Assembly (NCBI GenBank): GCA_024277475.1
Contig: JAJRVC010000448.1
Location: forward strand, 1 to 12,985
Length of the DNA: 12,985 nt
DNA from: Deltaproteobacteria bacterium
GTDB taxonomy: Bacteria; Desulfobacterota; Desulfobacteria; Desulfobacterales; JAFDCJ01
Direction: 5' to 3'
The notes beneath the pieces were generated by a model. The model did not search any database and had not been told where the DNA came from. It saw only the letters and a list, made by a program, of their open reading frames with translations. Of this stretch, positions 7,030 through 12,985 are shown piece after piece; the stretch's first letter is position 1; every line of letters starts with the position of its first letter. The translations under genes and the position numbers were made by a program.

Positions 7030-9441
7030 TTAGACCAAATCCAGTAAAGATGCTTCCGAGTGCCGCTGGACCTTAGCCACTTTTTTCAGCGCAATGGTTT
7101 TATTTTTCTGGCGCAGGGTTTCAGATTGCGGCAAATCCTGAATTTCTTCTTCCAGCTTGAAGGCCTTAACGGATGCGGCCAGTTCATCGGAAGTTGCAGC
7201 CAACTGGTTAATAGACCGGGTCGTCTGTCGACTTGCGGCCAGGCTTTTCGAGCTGACCACCCCCATCTCTTCCATGGTTTTTGTGATGTTATCTGAGGAC
7301 TTGGCCTGCTGGGTTGCCGCTATGGAGATTGACTGGATTAATTCTGCCAGTTGGTTCGAAACGGCCTCAATTTCCTGTAACTTTTGATGCGCATTGCTAG
7401 CCAGAGTAGAACCTTCCACAACACGCTGGATACTTTGCTCCATACTGGATCCGGCCTCATTAATTTCTCCCTGGATATTTTTAATCAGGGTATCGATCTG
7501 CTTAGTGGCGTTGGTTGAACGCTCAGCCAAACGCTGAACTTCTTCGGCCACCACCGCAAATCCGCGTCCGGCATCACCGGCCATTGCGGCCTGGATAGAT
7601 GCGTTGAGTGCCAGAATTGACGTTCGATCGGCAATGTCATTGATAAGCTGAACAATATTTCCGATCTCCTGGGAACTCTCACCTAGGCGTTTGATGGACC
7701 GTGAGGTTTCCTGCACGTTTTTGCGAATTTCCTCCATCGCCTTATTGGTATTCTGGACTGCCTCGGCACCTTCTTTCGCATTTACAGTGGATTGTTTAGA
7801 TACTGCTGCCGACTGACCGGCATTCTTGGCTACCTGTCTGATAGAGGCAGTCATTTCATTAATCGCCTCTTTGGATTGGGACACCTGCCTAGCCTGGAGT
7901 TCGCTTGCTTTGGCCAGCTGTGTGCTTGAAGTGTTAACTTTAAGGGTCGTGGTCGTAACCTGGCTGGTGGCCTGTTTAACATTCTTGATGACTCCGCTGA
8001 GCTGTTCGGCCATGGTATTAAAGGAGTCAGCGATAGCACCGGTCATTTCTGCCGTTACTACGGCCCGTCTGCTCAGATCTCCTTCCGCCAACCCGCTGAT
8101 TTCATCCAAAAGTCTCATAATTGAAGCCTGAATTGCATCGCGCTCTTCCCGGCTCTGAATGAGGACCAGAGTATTGTCCAGCATGGCATTGAGGCTGTTG
8201 GCCATCTCTCCGATCTCATCCTGGTAGATGACTTCAGCACGGGCATCAAAATTTCCCATTCCGATTTCACCAAAAAGATCCATGATGCTGCGGATTGGCT
8301 TTACGATAATCAGCCTGGATATACCCCAAATAACACCTGCAAGAACTACGAATGATAGGGTCGCAAAAATCGCTATAAAGAAAACGACTTTATTTACAGG
8401 AGCCACGATTTCCTTCTTGTCCACTGCCATTGCAAGCATCCATCCCCCAACAGAGATTGGGGCAAAAACAAAGTAGCGGGATTCATTTCCGCCGGATGCT
8501 GCGACTTCTACAACGCCCCTTTTCCTTGAAGTAAAGTGTTTTTTAAAAATTCTCTTTAATTCGGGAATATCTTTTAGATTTTTTCCAACCAATCCTTTTT
8601 TGACGTATTCACCGGTCGCAGCCACAAAATCACCCCTGCGGCTCATGAGGAAAACCTCAGAACTTACGAATGGCTTGAATTCGTTCAAGGATTCGGTCAG
8701 CATGGCCAAGGAACGGTCGGCGCCGACAATACCCAAAAATTCTCCATCCTTAATAATTGGATAAGAAACTGAAATCATGGGGATATCTTGATTTACAAAT
8801 GGCTCGGTGAAATACAGAAACTCTTTTTCACCGGCGTTGGTATTGCCAAGCCGTTGCCATTTTTCTCTGGCGCCTGCATATTTTTCACTGGTTTCCAATT
8901 CCTCCGTAGGCATGAGTAGGAGTACATCTTTGGCCAACGGATCCTGCCAGTACCAGTAAGGTATGAACCGTCCGTTGTCGGTGTACAAAACGCGATCAGC
9001 ATACCGTGCATCCTGACCATCGGCATTTGATTCATAGTTGATGTATGTTCCCATTAGGTTTGGAAATTTTTGTAGTAATGCTTTTGAATATTCCAGAGCC
9101 TTGATTCTCTCGCCAACACCTGTTTGAGATACTGATAGAGCCAGAGTCATTACGATTGATCCTACCTGCTCGTTTTCCATCTCAATTTCTTTGGCAATCG
9201 TATCGAGCCTGGATTGCATAATACTTTTTCTATCACCGATGATCGAAGTTTTGTAGGATGTTGTGACGACTACGGTGATGACCCCCAGGACCAATGCCAC
9301 TGTCAGGATAATGGTTCCCTGGAGCTTTGCGCCTACCTTCATATTCAACCTGAGGGGTTTCAGCAAAGTCTTTAGAAACGAGATTTCTTTTGCATTTTTA
9401 GCTTTTTCCGGTTTTTTTTTATGCTTTCGCAGTTTAAACAT
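7030..9441 (-). CDS. PilJ-like methyl-accepting chemotaxis protein with Cache-like sensor and two HAMP modules
   Basis: This 803-residue transmembrane chemoreceptor has a basic cytoplasmic N-terminus (1-36), TM1 (about 41-62) and a periplasmic sensor of about 285 residues that looks like a double Cache domain (ISVSYPII then FLGIVGADRS near 223-243). TM2 is at about 351-374. A first HAMP spans about 377-430, and a second HAMP-like unit about 444-482 (LLDEISGLAEGDLS then MTGAIADSFNTMAEQL). The signalling domain follows, with its hairpin tip at about 600-645. The tip reads ALNASIQAAMAGDAGRGFAV, with ASIQAAMAG in place of the common AAIEAARAG, as in PilJ-type receptors. A tail of some 40 residues after about 762 has no NWETF-like CheR tether. 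Start ATG 9441 follows GGAGG (9447-9451). A CheY-like gene lies about 100 bases upstream on the same strand, consistent with one signalling unit. The ligand is unknown. Confidence 0.9.
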   Translation of the reverse strand: MFKLRKHKKKPEKAKNAKEISFLKTLLKPLRLNMKVGAKLQGTIILTVALVLGVITVVVTTSYKTSIIGDRKSIMQSRLDTIAKEIEMENEQVGSIVMTLALSVSQTGVGERIKALEYSKALLQKFPNLMGTYINYESNADGQDARYADRVLYTDNGRFIPYWYWQDPLAKDVLLLMPTEELETSEKYAGAREKWQRLGNTNAGEKEFLYFTEPFVNQDIPMISVSYPIIKDGEFLGIVGADRSLAMLTESLNEFKPFVSSEVFLMSRRGDFVAATGEYVKKGLVGKNLKDIPELKRIFKKHFTSRKRGVVEVAASGGNESRYFVFAPISVGGWMLAMAVDKKEIVAPVNKVVFFIAIFATLSFVVLAGVIWGISRLIIVKPIRSIMDLFGEIGMGNFDARAEVIYQDEIGEMANSLNAMLDNTLVLIQSREERDAIQASIMRLLDEISGLAEGDLSRRAVVTAEMTGAIADSFNTMAEQLSGVIKNVKQATSQVTTTTLKVNTSSTQLAKASELQARQVSQSKEAINEMTASIRQVAKNAGQSAAVSKQSTVNAKEGAEAVQNTNKAMEEIRKNVQETSRSIKRLGESSQEIGNIVQLINDIADRTSILALNASIQAAMAGDAGRGFAVVAEEVQRLAERSTNATKQIDTLIKNIQGEINEAGSSMEQSIQRVVEGSTLASNAHQKLQEIEAVSNQLAELIQSISIAATQQAKSSDNITKTMEEMGVVSSKSLAASRQTTRSINQLAATSDELAASVKAFKLEEEIQDLPQSETLRQKNKTIALKKVAKVQRHSEASLLDLV

Positions 9442-9445
9442 TTTG

Positions 9446-9469
9446 TCCTCCCTAAACCTGTATCAGGTT
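9446..9469 (-). promoter_or_regulatory. Ribosome binding site and adjoining dyad upstream of the chemoreceptor gene
   Basis: On the - strand the perfect dyad AACCTG-3-CAGGTT (9455-9469) is followed directly by GGGAGGA (9446-9452) and the ATG at 9441. A hairpin or operator this close to the ribosome binding site could affect translation or transcription. The dyad is seen directly; a regulatory role is inference. Confidence 0.4.
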
Positions 9470-9545
9470 GAAATTTATACGCGATATCTCCTGCCGGGGG
9501 CTACATGGCAAATTGACTCAGGATAATTCATCACTACTGAATACT

Positions 9546-9923
9546 TCATGCTGCCCTTTGCAGAAGACGCTCAATATTGTTTTGTAATTCCTCATCGTTA
9601 TATGGTTTTGTCATGTAATCATCAGCGCCCTGTTTCAGGCCCCAGAAGCGATCACTGTCTAGCGATTTACTGGTCATCATGATAATTTTGATGTCTTGGG
9701 TGGCGGGTGCCGTTTTTAGCTGACGACACACCTGAAAGCCGTTTTTCTTAGGCAAGATAACATCCAGGACGATTAAGATCGGATTTTCCCGTACGGCCTT
9801 TTCAAGAGCCTCCTCACCATCAATGGCGGTGATGACTTTATATCCAAGGCCCTGAAGAAAATCAGTGATTTTACGCAAATATGTTGGGCTGTCTTCTACT
9901 ACCAATATTTTCGAATTGGCCAT
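9546..9923 (-). CDS. Single-domain CheY/PilH-like response regulator
   Basis: This 125-residue receiver domain has no output domain. The acidic pocket is Glu10-Asp11, the phospho-acceptor Asp54 (IVLDVILPKKNGF), the switch Thr84 (IIMMTSK) and Lys106 (MTKPY). The stretch DRFWGLKQGADDYMTKPY resembles the alpha4-beta5 region of PilH-type regulators of twitching chemosensory systems, which agrees with the PilJ-like receptor encoded next to it. ATG 9923 follows AAGGAG (9931-9936) by 7 bases; the frame stays open upstream to about 10040 but those codons have no family resemblance. It is expected to take phosphate from a CheA-type kinase, which is not in this window. Confidence 0.9.
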   Translation of the reverse strand: MANSKILVVEDSPTYLRKITDFLQGLGYKVITAIDGEEALEKAVRENPILIVLDVILPKKNGFQVCRQLKTAPATQDIKIIMMTSKSLDSDRFWGLKQGADDYMTKPYNDEELQNNIERLLQRAA

Positions 9924-10049
9924 TTTAATTCTCCTTCTTGAATTGCTATTTCCCATTCGGAAAATTCTTCTCCACCAAAGAGAGAAGATGCTTCCGGTCA
10001 GAAAATAGCTAAATCCAATGTTGCTTAACCAACAAGGCAAAAGGGTAAA

Positions 10050-10060
10050 GGTTTATCCGG
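10050..10060 (+). repeat. Third copy of the GGTTTATCCGG word
   Basis: GGTTTATCCGG here is an exact 11-base match to the core of the 13-base palindrome-like word found at 11638-11650 (inverse) and 12420-12432 (direct). All three copies lie in intergenic DNA, which suggests a dispersed repeat or a common protein-binding site. Confidence 0.45.
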
Positions 10061-10075
10061 CTGTGACCGTTTTCC

Positions 10076-10126
10076 CGGCTTGGGGAGCCGAAGGGCCGGA
10101 TTGAGAGTACTTTAACTCCGGCCCTT
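10076..10126 (-). repeat. Hairpin cluster between the 51-residue-protein gene and the response regulator gene
   Basis: Two stems follow each other: CGGCT-5-AGCCG (10076-10090) and the strong 10-pair stem AAGGGCCGGA/TCCGGCCCTT (10091-10100 with 10117-10126, loop of 16). They lie 3' of the peptidase/51-residue-protein pair and upstream of the response regulator gene. No T run follows on either strand. The cluster may act as a weak or factor-assisted terminator or an mRNA processing or stability element that separates the two transcription units. Confidence 0.6.
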
Positions 10127-10144
10127 CCTCCCTGGCTGAAATGG

Positions 10145-10300
10145 TTACCGTTTCATAAATTGATCTATCCCTTCATCTTGCCATACTTTCAGTGTTTTTT
10201 TGTCCTTGGCATTAATTTTGACTCCAATGGCATTGATCGGGACATCGTGTTGTTTCTGAATCTCGATCCAGTTCTTTTTGATGGCATTGTCAAGGCCCAT
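10145..10300 (-). CDS. 51-residue hypothetical protein coupled to the M16 peptidase gene
   Basis: ATG 10300 is preceded by an unusually good Shine-Dalgarno sequence, GGGAGGTGA (10305-10313), which makes this a real gene despite its size. The product is 51 residues, rich in Lys, Asn and Ile (MGLDNAIKKNWIEIQKQHDV and on to GIDQFMKR). It has no signal peptide, membrane segment or cysteine, and probably forms a small soluble alpha/beta fold. It begins 4 bases after the peptidase stop and its ribosome binding site lies inside the last codons of the peptidase, so the two are almost surely co-translated. I do not recognise the family. It could be a partner, substrate or regulator of the peptidase, or unrelated to it. 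Confidence 0.75.
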   Translation of the reverse strand: MGLDNAIKKNWIEIQKQHDVPINAIGVKINAKDKKTLKVWQDEGIDQFMKR

Positions 10301-10304
10301 TGAA

Positions 10305-10313
10305 TCACCTCCC
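10305..10313 (-). promoter_or_regulatory. Strong Shine-Dalgarno site inside the peptidase 3' end
   Basis: GGGAGGTGA is close to a full complement of the 16S rRNA tail and lies 4 bases before the ATG at 10300. Its last bases form the TGA stop of the peptidase gene, so the terminating ribosome sits on the start region of the small gene. Confidence 0.7.
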
Positions 10314-11618
10314 TTCTTTGCGGGTGAATTGATGATCGTCAAACAGTCTTTGAATGGATGAAAGTTGATAGTGATCGGGGGCTTCGGGTCCTACTACTGC
10401 GACCGCTGTCCGGTCGGCCGCATCTTGCAAAACATCGTCGGCCAGGAAATGCAATTTCTGAATGTTGATTTCGTCAATTTGGGCCAGGATATTCTCATCC
10501 GGTATGTATCTGCCGAAGTAGAGTTCCTGTGATGCCAAACGGTTCATGCGGGTATTCGTATTTTCTCCTGAGATAAGATGCTGCCCCCGGAGCTGCATTT
10601 TTGCTTTCCAGAGTTCTTCTTCGTCTACCGGGTCTTTGGCGGATATCAAGTTCCACACTTCATCAAAAACCAATTCCAATACCTGCAGGATATTATCCGG
10701 AGCCGCACAGCCTTCCACAACCAGCATCCCATCATCACGGTAAGCATGATATTCTGAGCTGATATTATAGACCAACCCCCGGCTTTCCCGTATCCGGCGA
10801 AAGAGTCGCGAACTGATGCCTCCTCCCAGGATATTATTGAGAATATGCATTCCATAGCGTCTTGGGTCGGCATAGGAACACGCCTGAATTCCCAGGCAAA
10901 AATAGACTTGGGAGACCGGCATGTTTTCCAAGATCACACCCGGGTGAAATACGGGTGACGCTTTTACTACCGGCAGGCTTTTTCCCATCATCCGCCAAAA
11001 GGCATCGCGCACCTGGGCGACAAAATCCTCATGATCAACGTTGCCTGCTGCCGTAACGATAATACGACCCGGTGAATAATGCTCATGCACATAATAGATC
11101 ACGTCCTCGCGGGTCAATAATTTGATAGTGTCGCGCCGGCCGGCAATGGAACGCCCCAGGGGATGATCAGACCAGGCGAAGCCTTTTAACAGCTCGTGGA
11201 CTCGCTCGGAGGGCATATCACCGGCGAATTCTATTTCACGCAATATTGCTGTTTTTTCCCTCTCGAGGCTTGCTGGAGGAAAGATCGAATTAAGCAGAAT
11301 ATCGCCTAATAGATCCAGAGCGTATGTAAAATAATCATCCAGCACCGTGGCTGAGTAACAGGTGAAATCACGGGCGGTGAAAGCTCCCAGGTGTCCACCG
11401 GCTTCATCCATCAAGCAGGCAATTTGAGTCGCATTGCGACTGCTGGTGCCGCAGAACACGGCATGTTCCACAAGATGCGCCAGCCCACTTTGTTCCGCGG
11501 CTTCGTTGGAAGGGCCGGCATCTATCAGAATACCCATGGAGATAGAGCGATGTCCGGACATGGTTCCCGTCACAACTCTTAGGCCGTTTTCCAAGGTCGA
11601 CTTTCGATACACACCCAT
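10305..11618 (-). CDS. M16-family zinc metallopeptidase (pitrilysin/processing-peptidase type)
   Basis: This 437-residue cytoplasmic protein has the inverted zinc motif of family M16: His48-x-x-Glu51-His52 (in GLAHLVEHAVFCGT). The third ligand is probably Glu128, 76 residues past His52 in ILREIEFAGD. The second half carries the family R/Y region (RRIRESRGLVYNI) with GGGISSRLFR before it. The length fits the single-chain, two-domain bacterial type related to mitochondrial processing peptidase (PqqL/YmxG-like). Start ATG 11618 (MGVYRKSTLENGLRVVTG) matches the usual beginning and follows AGGAG by 5 bases; a longer frame upstream runs into a repeat element. No signal peptide is seen. The gene is followed 4 bases later by a 51-residue protein gene and lies between chemosensory genes, an uncommon setting. 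The substrate is unknown. Confidence 0.92.
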   Translation of the reverse strand: MGVYRKSTLENGLRVVTGTMSGHRSISMGILIDAGPSNEAAEQSGLAHLVEHAVFCGTSSRNATQIACLMDEAGGHLGAFTARDFTCYSATVLDDYFTYALDLLGDILLNSIFPPASLEREKTAILREIEFAGDMPSERVHELLKGFAWSDHPLGRSIAGRRDTIKLLTREDVIYYVHEHYSPGRIIVTAAGNVDHEDFVAQVRDAFWRMMGKSLPVVKASPVFHPGVILENMPVSQVYFCLGIQACSYADPRRYGMHILNNILGGGISSRLFRRIRESRGLVYNISSEYHAYRDDGMLVVEGCAAPDNILQVLELVFDEVWNLISAKDPVDEEELWKAKMQLRGQHLISGENTNTRMNRLASQELYFGRYIPDENILAQIDEINIQKLHFLADDVLQDAADRTAVAVVGPEAPDHYQLSSIQRLFDDHQFTRKEGR

Positions 11619-11631
11619 TCCTGCTCCTAAT

Positions 11632-11722
11632 CCTAAGCCGGATAAACCGGTTAAATGGCCACCAAGACACAAAGAAAAACTGTTTGGAAAAATTAATCTT
11701 TGTGTTTTAGTGTCTTTGTGGC
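11632..11722 (-). repeat. Composite palindromic repeat, copy A
   Basis: Three parts are visible. The outer word CCTAAGCCGGATAAACCGG lies at 11632-11650. An imperfect hairpin has arms CACCAAGACACAAAG (11660-11674) and CTTTGTGTTTTAGTG (11698-11712), 13 of 15 positions pairing, with the right arm extended by TGTCTTTGTGGC. The word GGAAAAATTAATC (11686-11698) adjoins and overlaps the right arm by one base. It lies just upstream of the M16 peptidase start, inside its probable leader. Two 13-base words are shared exactly with copy B at 12337-12438 in the opposite orientation. It resembles non-coding dispersed intergenic palindromes known from several bacterial groups. Confidence 0.65.
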
Positions 11723-11783
11723 GTAAATATTTTTACACAAAACATTGTATCCAATATCTGAAAATAGTAGAATCATGGATATT

Positions 11784-12275
11784 TTAATTTTTTCCATTTA
11801 TGATGTTTTTCATATCAGCCACCACTAACAATCCATCTTGCCATTCATAAACCCCCTTTGTAAAAAATTCTTCCGAAATCCATCCAGCGGAAACCGGAGA
11901 GCATTCAATCGGAAGCGTCAGCATTCGAATAGGAGGGACGATTCGAAGCATGATCCGATAAATGCCCAGTGGAGCCGCTTCATTTTTCAAGGCTCGCACC
12001 ACCATCAGTCGCTGAATTTTAGGGGAGTTTAAAGATTTCATACCTAAACAGGCCTCTAACGAGATAACCGGTAAAACCTGATTGCGCCACTCCGCGACCC
12101 CCTCTATATAGGATGGGGAAAGGGGAACGGATCGCACCGATGTATCCATTAGAATGTCTTCCATTTGGTGCTGGCTGAATAAAAAATAAATCTGCCTGTT
12201 CGATACCCGTGGCGTCTGTGCAGAGAGAACAAGCACCCTTTGCTCCGAGGTTGCAATTTGAATCGTGTTCCGCAT
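11784..12275 (-). CDS. CheW/PilI-like chemosensory adaptor
   Basis: This 163-residue protein matches a single CheW-like domain, the adaptor that links chemoreceptors to the CheA-type kinase. Recognisable parts are IYFLFSQHQMEDILMDTSVR (first strand pair), VPLSPSYIEGVAEWRNQVLPVISLEACLGM (the usual PxPxxxxGxxxxRxxVLPVxxL core, with Asn in place of Gly after Arg) and, near the end, FFTKGVYEWQDGLLVVADM. It has no kinase or receiver domain. The divergent sequence fits PilI-type adaptors better than enteric CheW. ATG 12275 was chosen; GTG 12278 directly before it is possible. The ribosome binding site is weak (AAGG about 10 bases away). A second CheW-like gene lies upstream, and inverted copies of one repeat flank this gene. 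Confidence 0.8.
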   Translation of the reverse strand: MRNTIQIATSEQRVLVLSAQTPRVSNRQIYFLFSQHQMEDILMDTSVRSVPLSPSYIEGVAEWRNQVLPVISLEACLGMKSLNSPKIQRLMVVRALKNEAAPLGIYRIMLRIVPPIRMLTLPIECSPVSAGWISEEFFTKGVYEWQDGLLVVADMKNIINGKN

Positions 12276-12336
12276 CACTTAATACCTTAGTTTCTTATTA
12301 GTGATTTCTTTGCATTTTATAGCAAAACCTTTTTTC

Positions 12337-12438
12337 ATCACGAAAACACGAAAGCTGAAAAGCACGTAATTAAGGTCATCTTTTTTTGTGTTTTCGCGAT
12401 TAATTTTTCCTGTCTGGTTCCGGTTTATCCGGGTTAAG
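12337..12438 (+). repeat. Composite palindromic repeat, copy B
   Basis: The hairpin arms ATCACGAAAACACGAAA (12337-12353) and TTTTGTGTTTTCGCGAT (12384-12400) match at 15 of 17 positions. They are followed by GATTAATTTTTCC (12398-12410) and the outer word CCGGTTTATCCGGGTTAAG (12420-12438). The last two words recur in copy A on the other strand: GATTAATTTTTCC as an exact 13-mer, the outer word at 17 of 19 positions. The distance between the words is shorter here (9 versus 35 bases), which suggests a deletion in this copy. It fills most of the space between the two CheW-like genes. Confidence 0.65.
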
Positions 12439-12455
12439 CCTTTTATTTTAACACG

Positions 12456-12985
12456 CTACTCAGAATCTGCCGATTCCGCTTGAGATGAAGCACCCCCGTC
12501 GGTTTGTAGAAGATTCGCCAAAAATGAGGTTGATTCACATTGAGACTCATCATCAATATCGACTGCATCAATAATTTCAGGGATCATGCCCGCTATCGCT
12601 CCTTTTCCGGCCGGCGATCCGGATTCTATATCGATTTCAGCTTGCAGCGATTCGTCTTGCGCCCAGCGGCCGGCAAGCGGGATGGAGTCGCGATCGGAAA
12701 CGGCAGCAACCTCGTTTATAAGTGTAATAGTTTCTTCCGCTTCAGGGAAAGCATCTCCACAATCCGGCATGCCTGTGACATTTTGTGGGTTACCTGTTTC
12801 CTGGACGACTTTTTCTATTCCTTCCGGTGCCAAAATCAAAATTAGCGCGTCTTCATGTTTCAGTACCTGGGGAAAGCATAACGGCGAAGCGCCTTTAAAT
12901 ATGGTAGAAAGCGGTTTGATCCTGTCCGCCTCTACTGAAACAACCTGGTCTACGCGACTGACGATCATCCCCATAGAGCTCCCTT
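12456..12985 (-). CDS. CheW-like protein with long acidic C-terminal tail (5' partial)
   Basis: The frame is open to the right edge, so the N-terminal half is missing; ATG 12974 is internal, not the start. The visible part begins with the end of a CheW-like domain: SSMGMIVSRVDQVVSVEADR, then a loop and HEDALILILAPEGIEKVV, which match the GLlVDxVxxV and hxDGLILLLDxxxL parts of the family. About 115 further residues follow. They are acidic and rich in Ala, Glu, Asp, Ser and Gly, end in AESADSE, and look disordered. Ordinary CheW proteins stop near the domain end, so the tail is unusual. Alternatives are a CheV-like or other multi-domain adaptor whose remainder lies outside the window. It is probably part of the same chemosensory cluster as the downstream genes. 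Confidence 0.7.
   Translation of the reverse strand, partial: GSSMGMIVSRVDQVVSVEADRIKPLSTIFKGASPLCFPQVLKHEDALILILAPEGIEKVVQETGNPQNVTGMPDCGDAFPEAEETITLINEVAAVSDRDSIPLAGRWAQDESLQAEIDIESGSPAGKGAIAGMIPEIIDAVDIDDESQCESTSFLANLLQTDGGASSQAESADSE

Noticed and set aside
9482..9520. Sigma-70-like promoter before the chemoreceptor (TTGCCA, 17 bases, GATATC on the - strand)
   Set aside because: The -35 is good, but the -10 matches only three of six positions, and no other support exists.
9924..10040. N-terminal extension of the response regulator
   Set aside because: Receiver domains begin at the SKILVVEDS strand; ATG 9923 has AAGGAG at 7 bases, and the upstream codons look like non-coding leader.
10041..10126. 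Riboswitch (c-di-GMP, cobalamin or molybdenum-cofactor type) before the response regulator
   Set aside because: The region folds strongly, but I could not find the conserved core words of these classes on either strand.
11632..12438. Insertion sequence or transposon around the CheW-like gene
   Set aside because: No transposase, no clear target-site duplication and no coding content other than the CheW-like gene; kept only as an inverted repeat pair.
1..12985. CRISPR array, tRNA or rRNA gene
   Set aside because: No regularly spaced direct repeats and no tRNA-like or rRNA-like segments were seen on either strand.

Overview
The window looks like a chromosomal segment of an anaerobic sulfate-reducing bacterium of the Desulfobacterota (most probably Desulfobacterales). 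The evidence is a complete dsrMKJOP operon of the sulfate-reducer type, preceded by a gene for an RsbRD N-terminal-domain protein, together with moderate GC and Desulfobacterota-like Pil/Che-type chemosensory genes. No rRNA, tRNA, CRISPR array, transposase or phage gene was seen, and no gene-free stretch exceeds about 300 bases.

Left block, + strand, 1-5659. The 3' part of an RsbRD_N-type protein gene is followed by dsrM, dsrK, dsrJ, dsrO and dsrP, closely spaced or overlapping and all with good Shine-Dalgarno sites. They encode the membrane complex that links the menaquinone pool and periplasmic redox proteins to cytoplasmic sulfite reduction. DsrM is a b-type cytochrome, DsrK an HdrD-like Fe-S catalytic subunit, DsrJ a periplasmic triheme cytochrome c, DsrO a Tat-exported ferredoxin-like protein and DsrP an NrfD-type quinone-interacting membrane protein. 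The operon ends in an array of four small hairpins (5662-5760), then an intrinsic terminator (5825-5857).

Right block, - strand, 12985-5912. Reading in transcription order: a truncated CheW-like gene with a long acidic tail, a second CheW-like gene, an M16 zinc peptidase coupled to a 51-residue unknown protein, a PilH-like single-domain response regulator, a PilJ-like methyl-accepting chemotaxis protein with a Cache-like sensor and two HAMP modules, and a secreted ABC_sub_bind-type binding protein with no permease or ATPase beside it. The adaptor, receptor and CheY-like components suggest part of a Pil-Chp-like chemosensory pathway; the kinase is not in the window and may lie beyond the right edge. 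The lone binding protein may present ligand to the receptor.

The intergenic DNA is structured. Two diverged copies of one composite repeat, sharing two exact 13-base words, lie in opposite orientation on either side of the complete CheW gene (11632-11722 and 12337-12438). An 11-base piece of the same word recurs near 10050 beside a strong hairpin cluster. I see no convincing wholly new defence or biosynthetic system; the least ordinary items are the inverted repeat pair, the peptidase/micro-protein pair inside a chemosensory cluster, the tailed CheW and the orphan binding protein.
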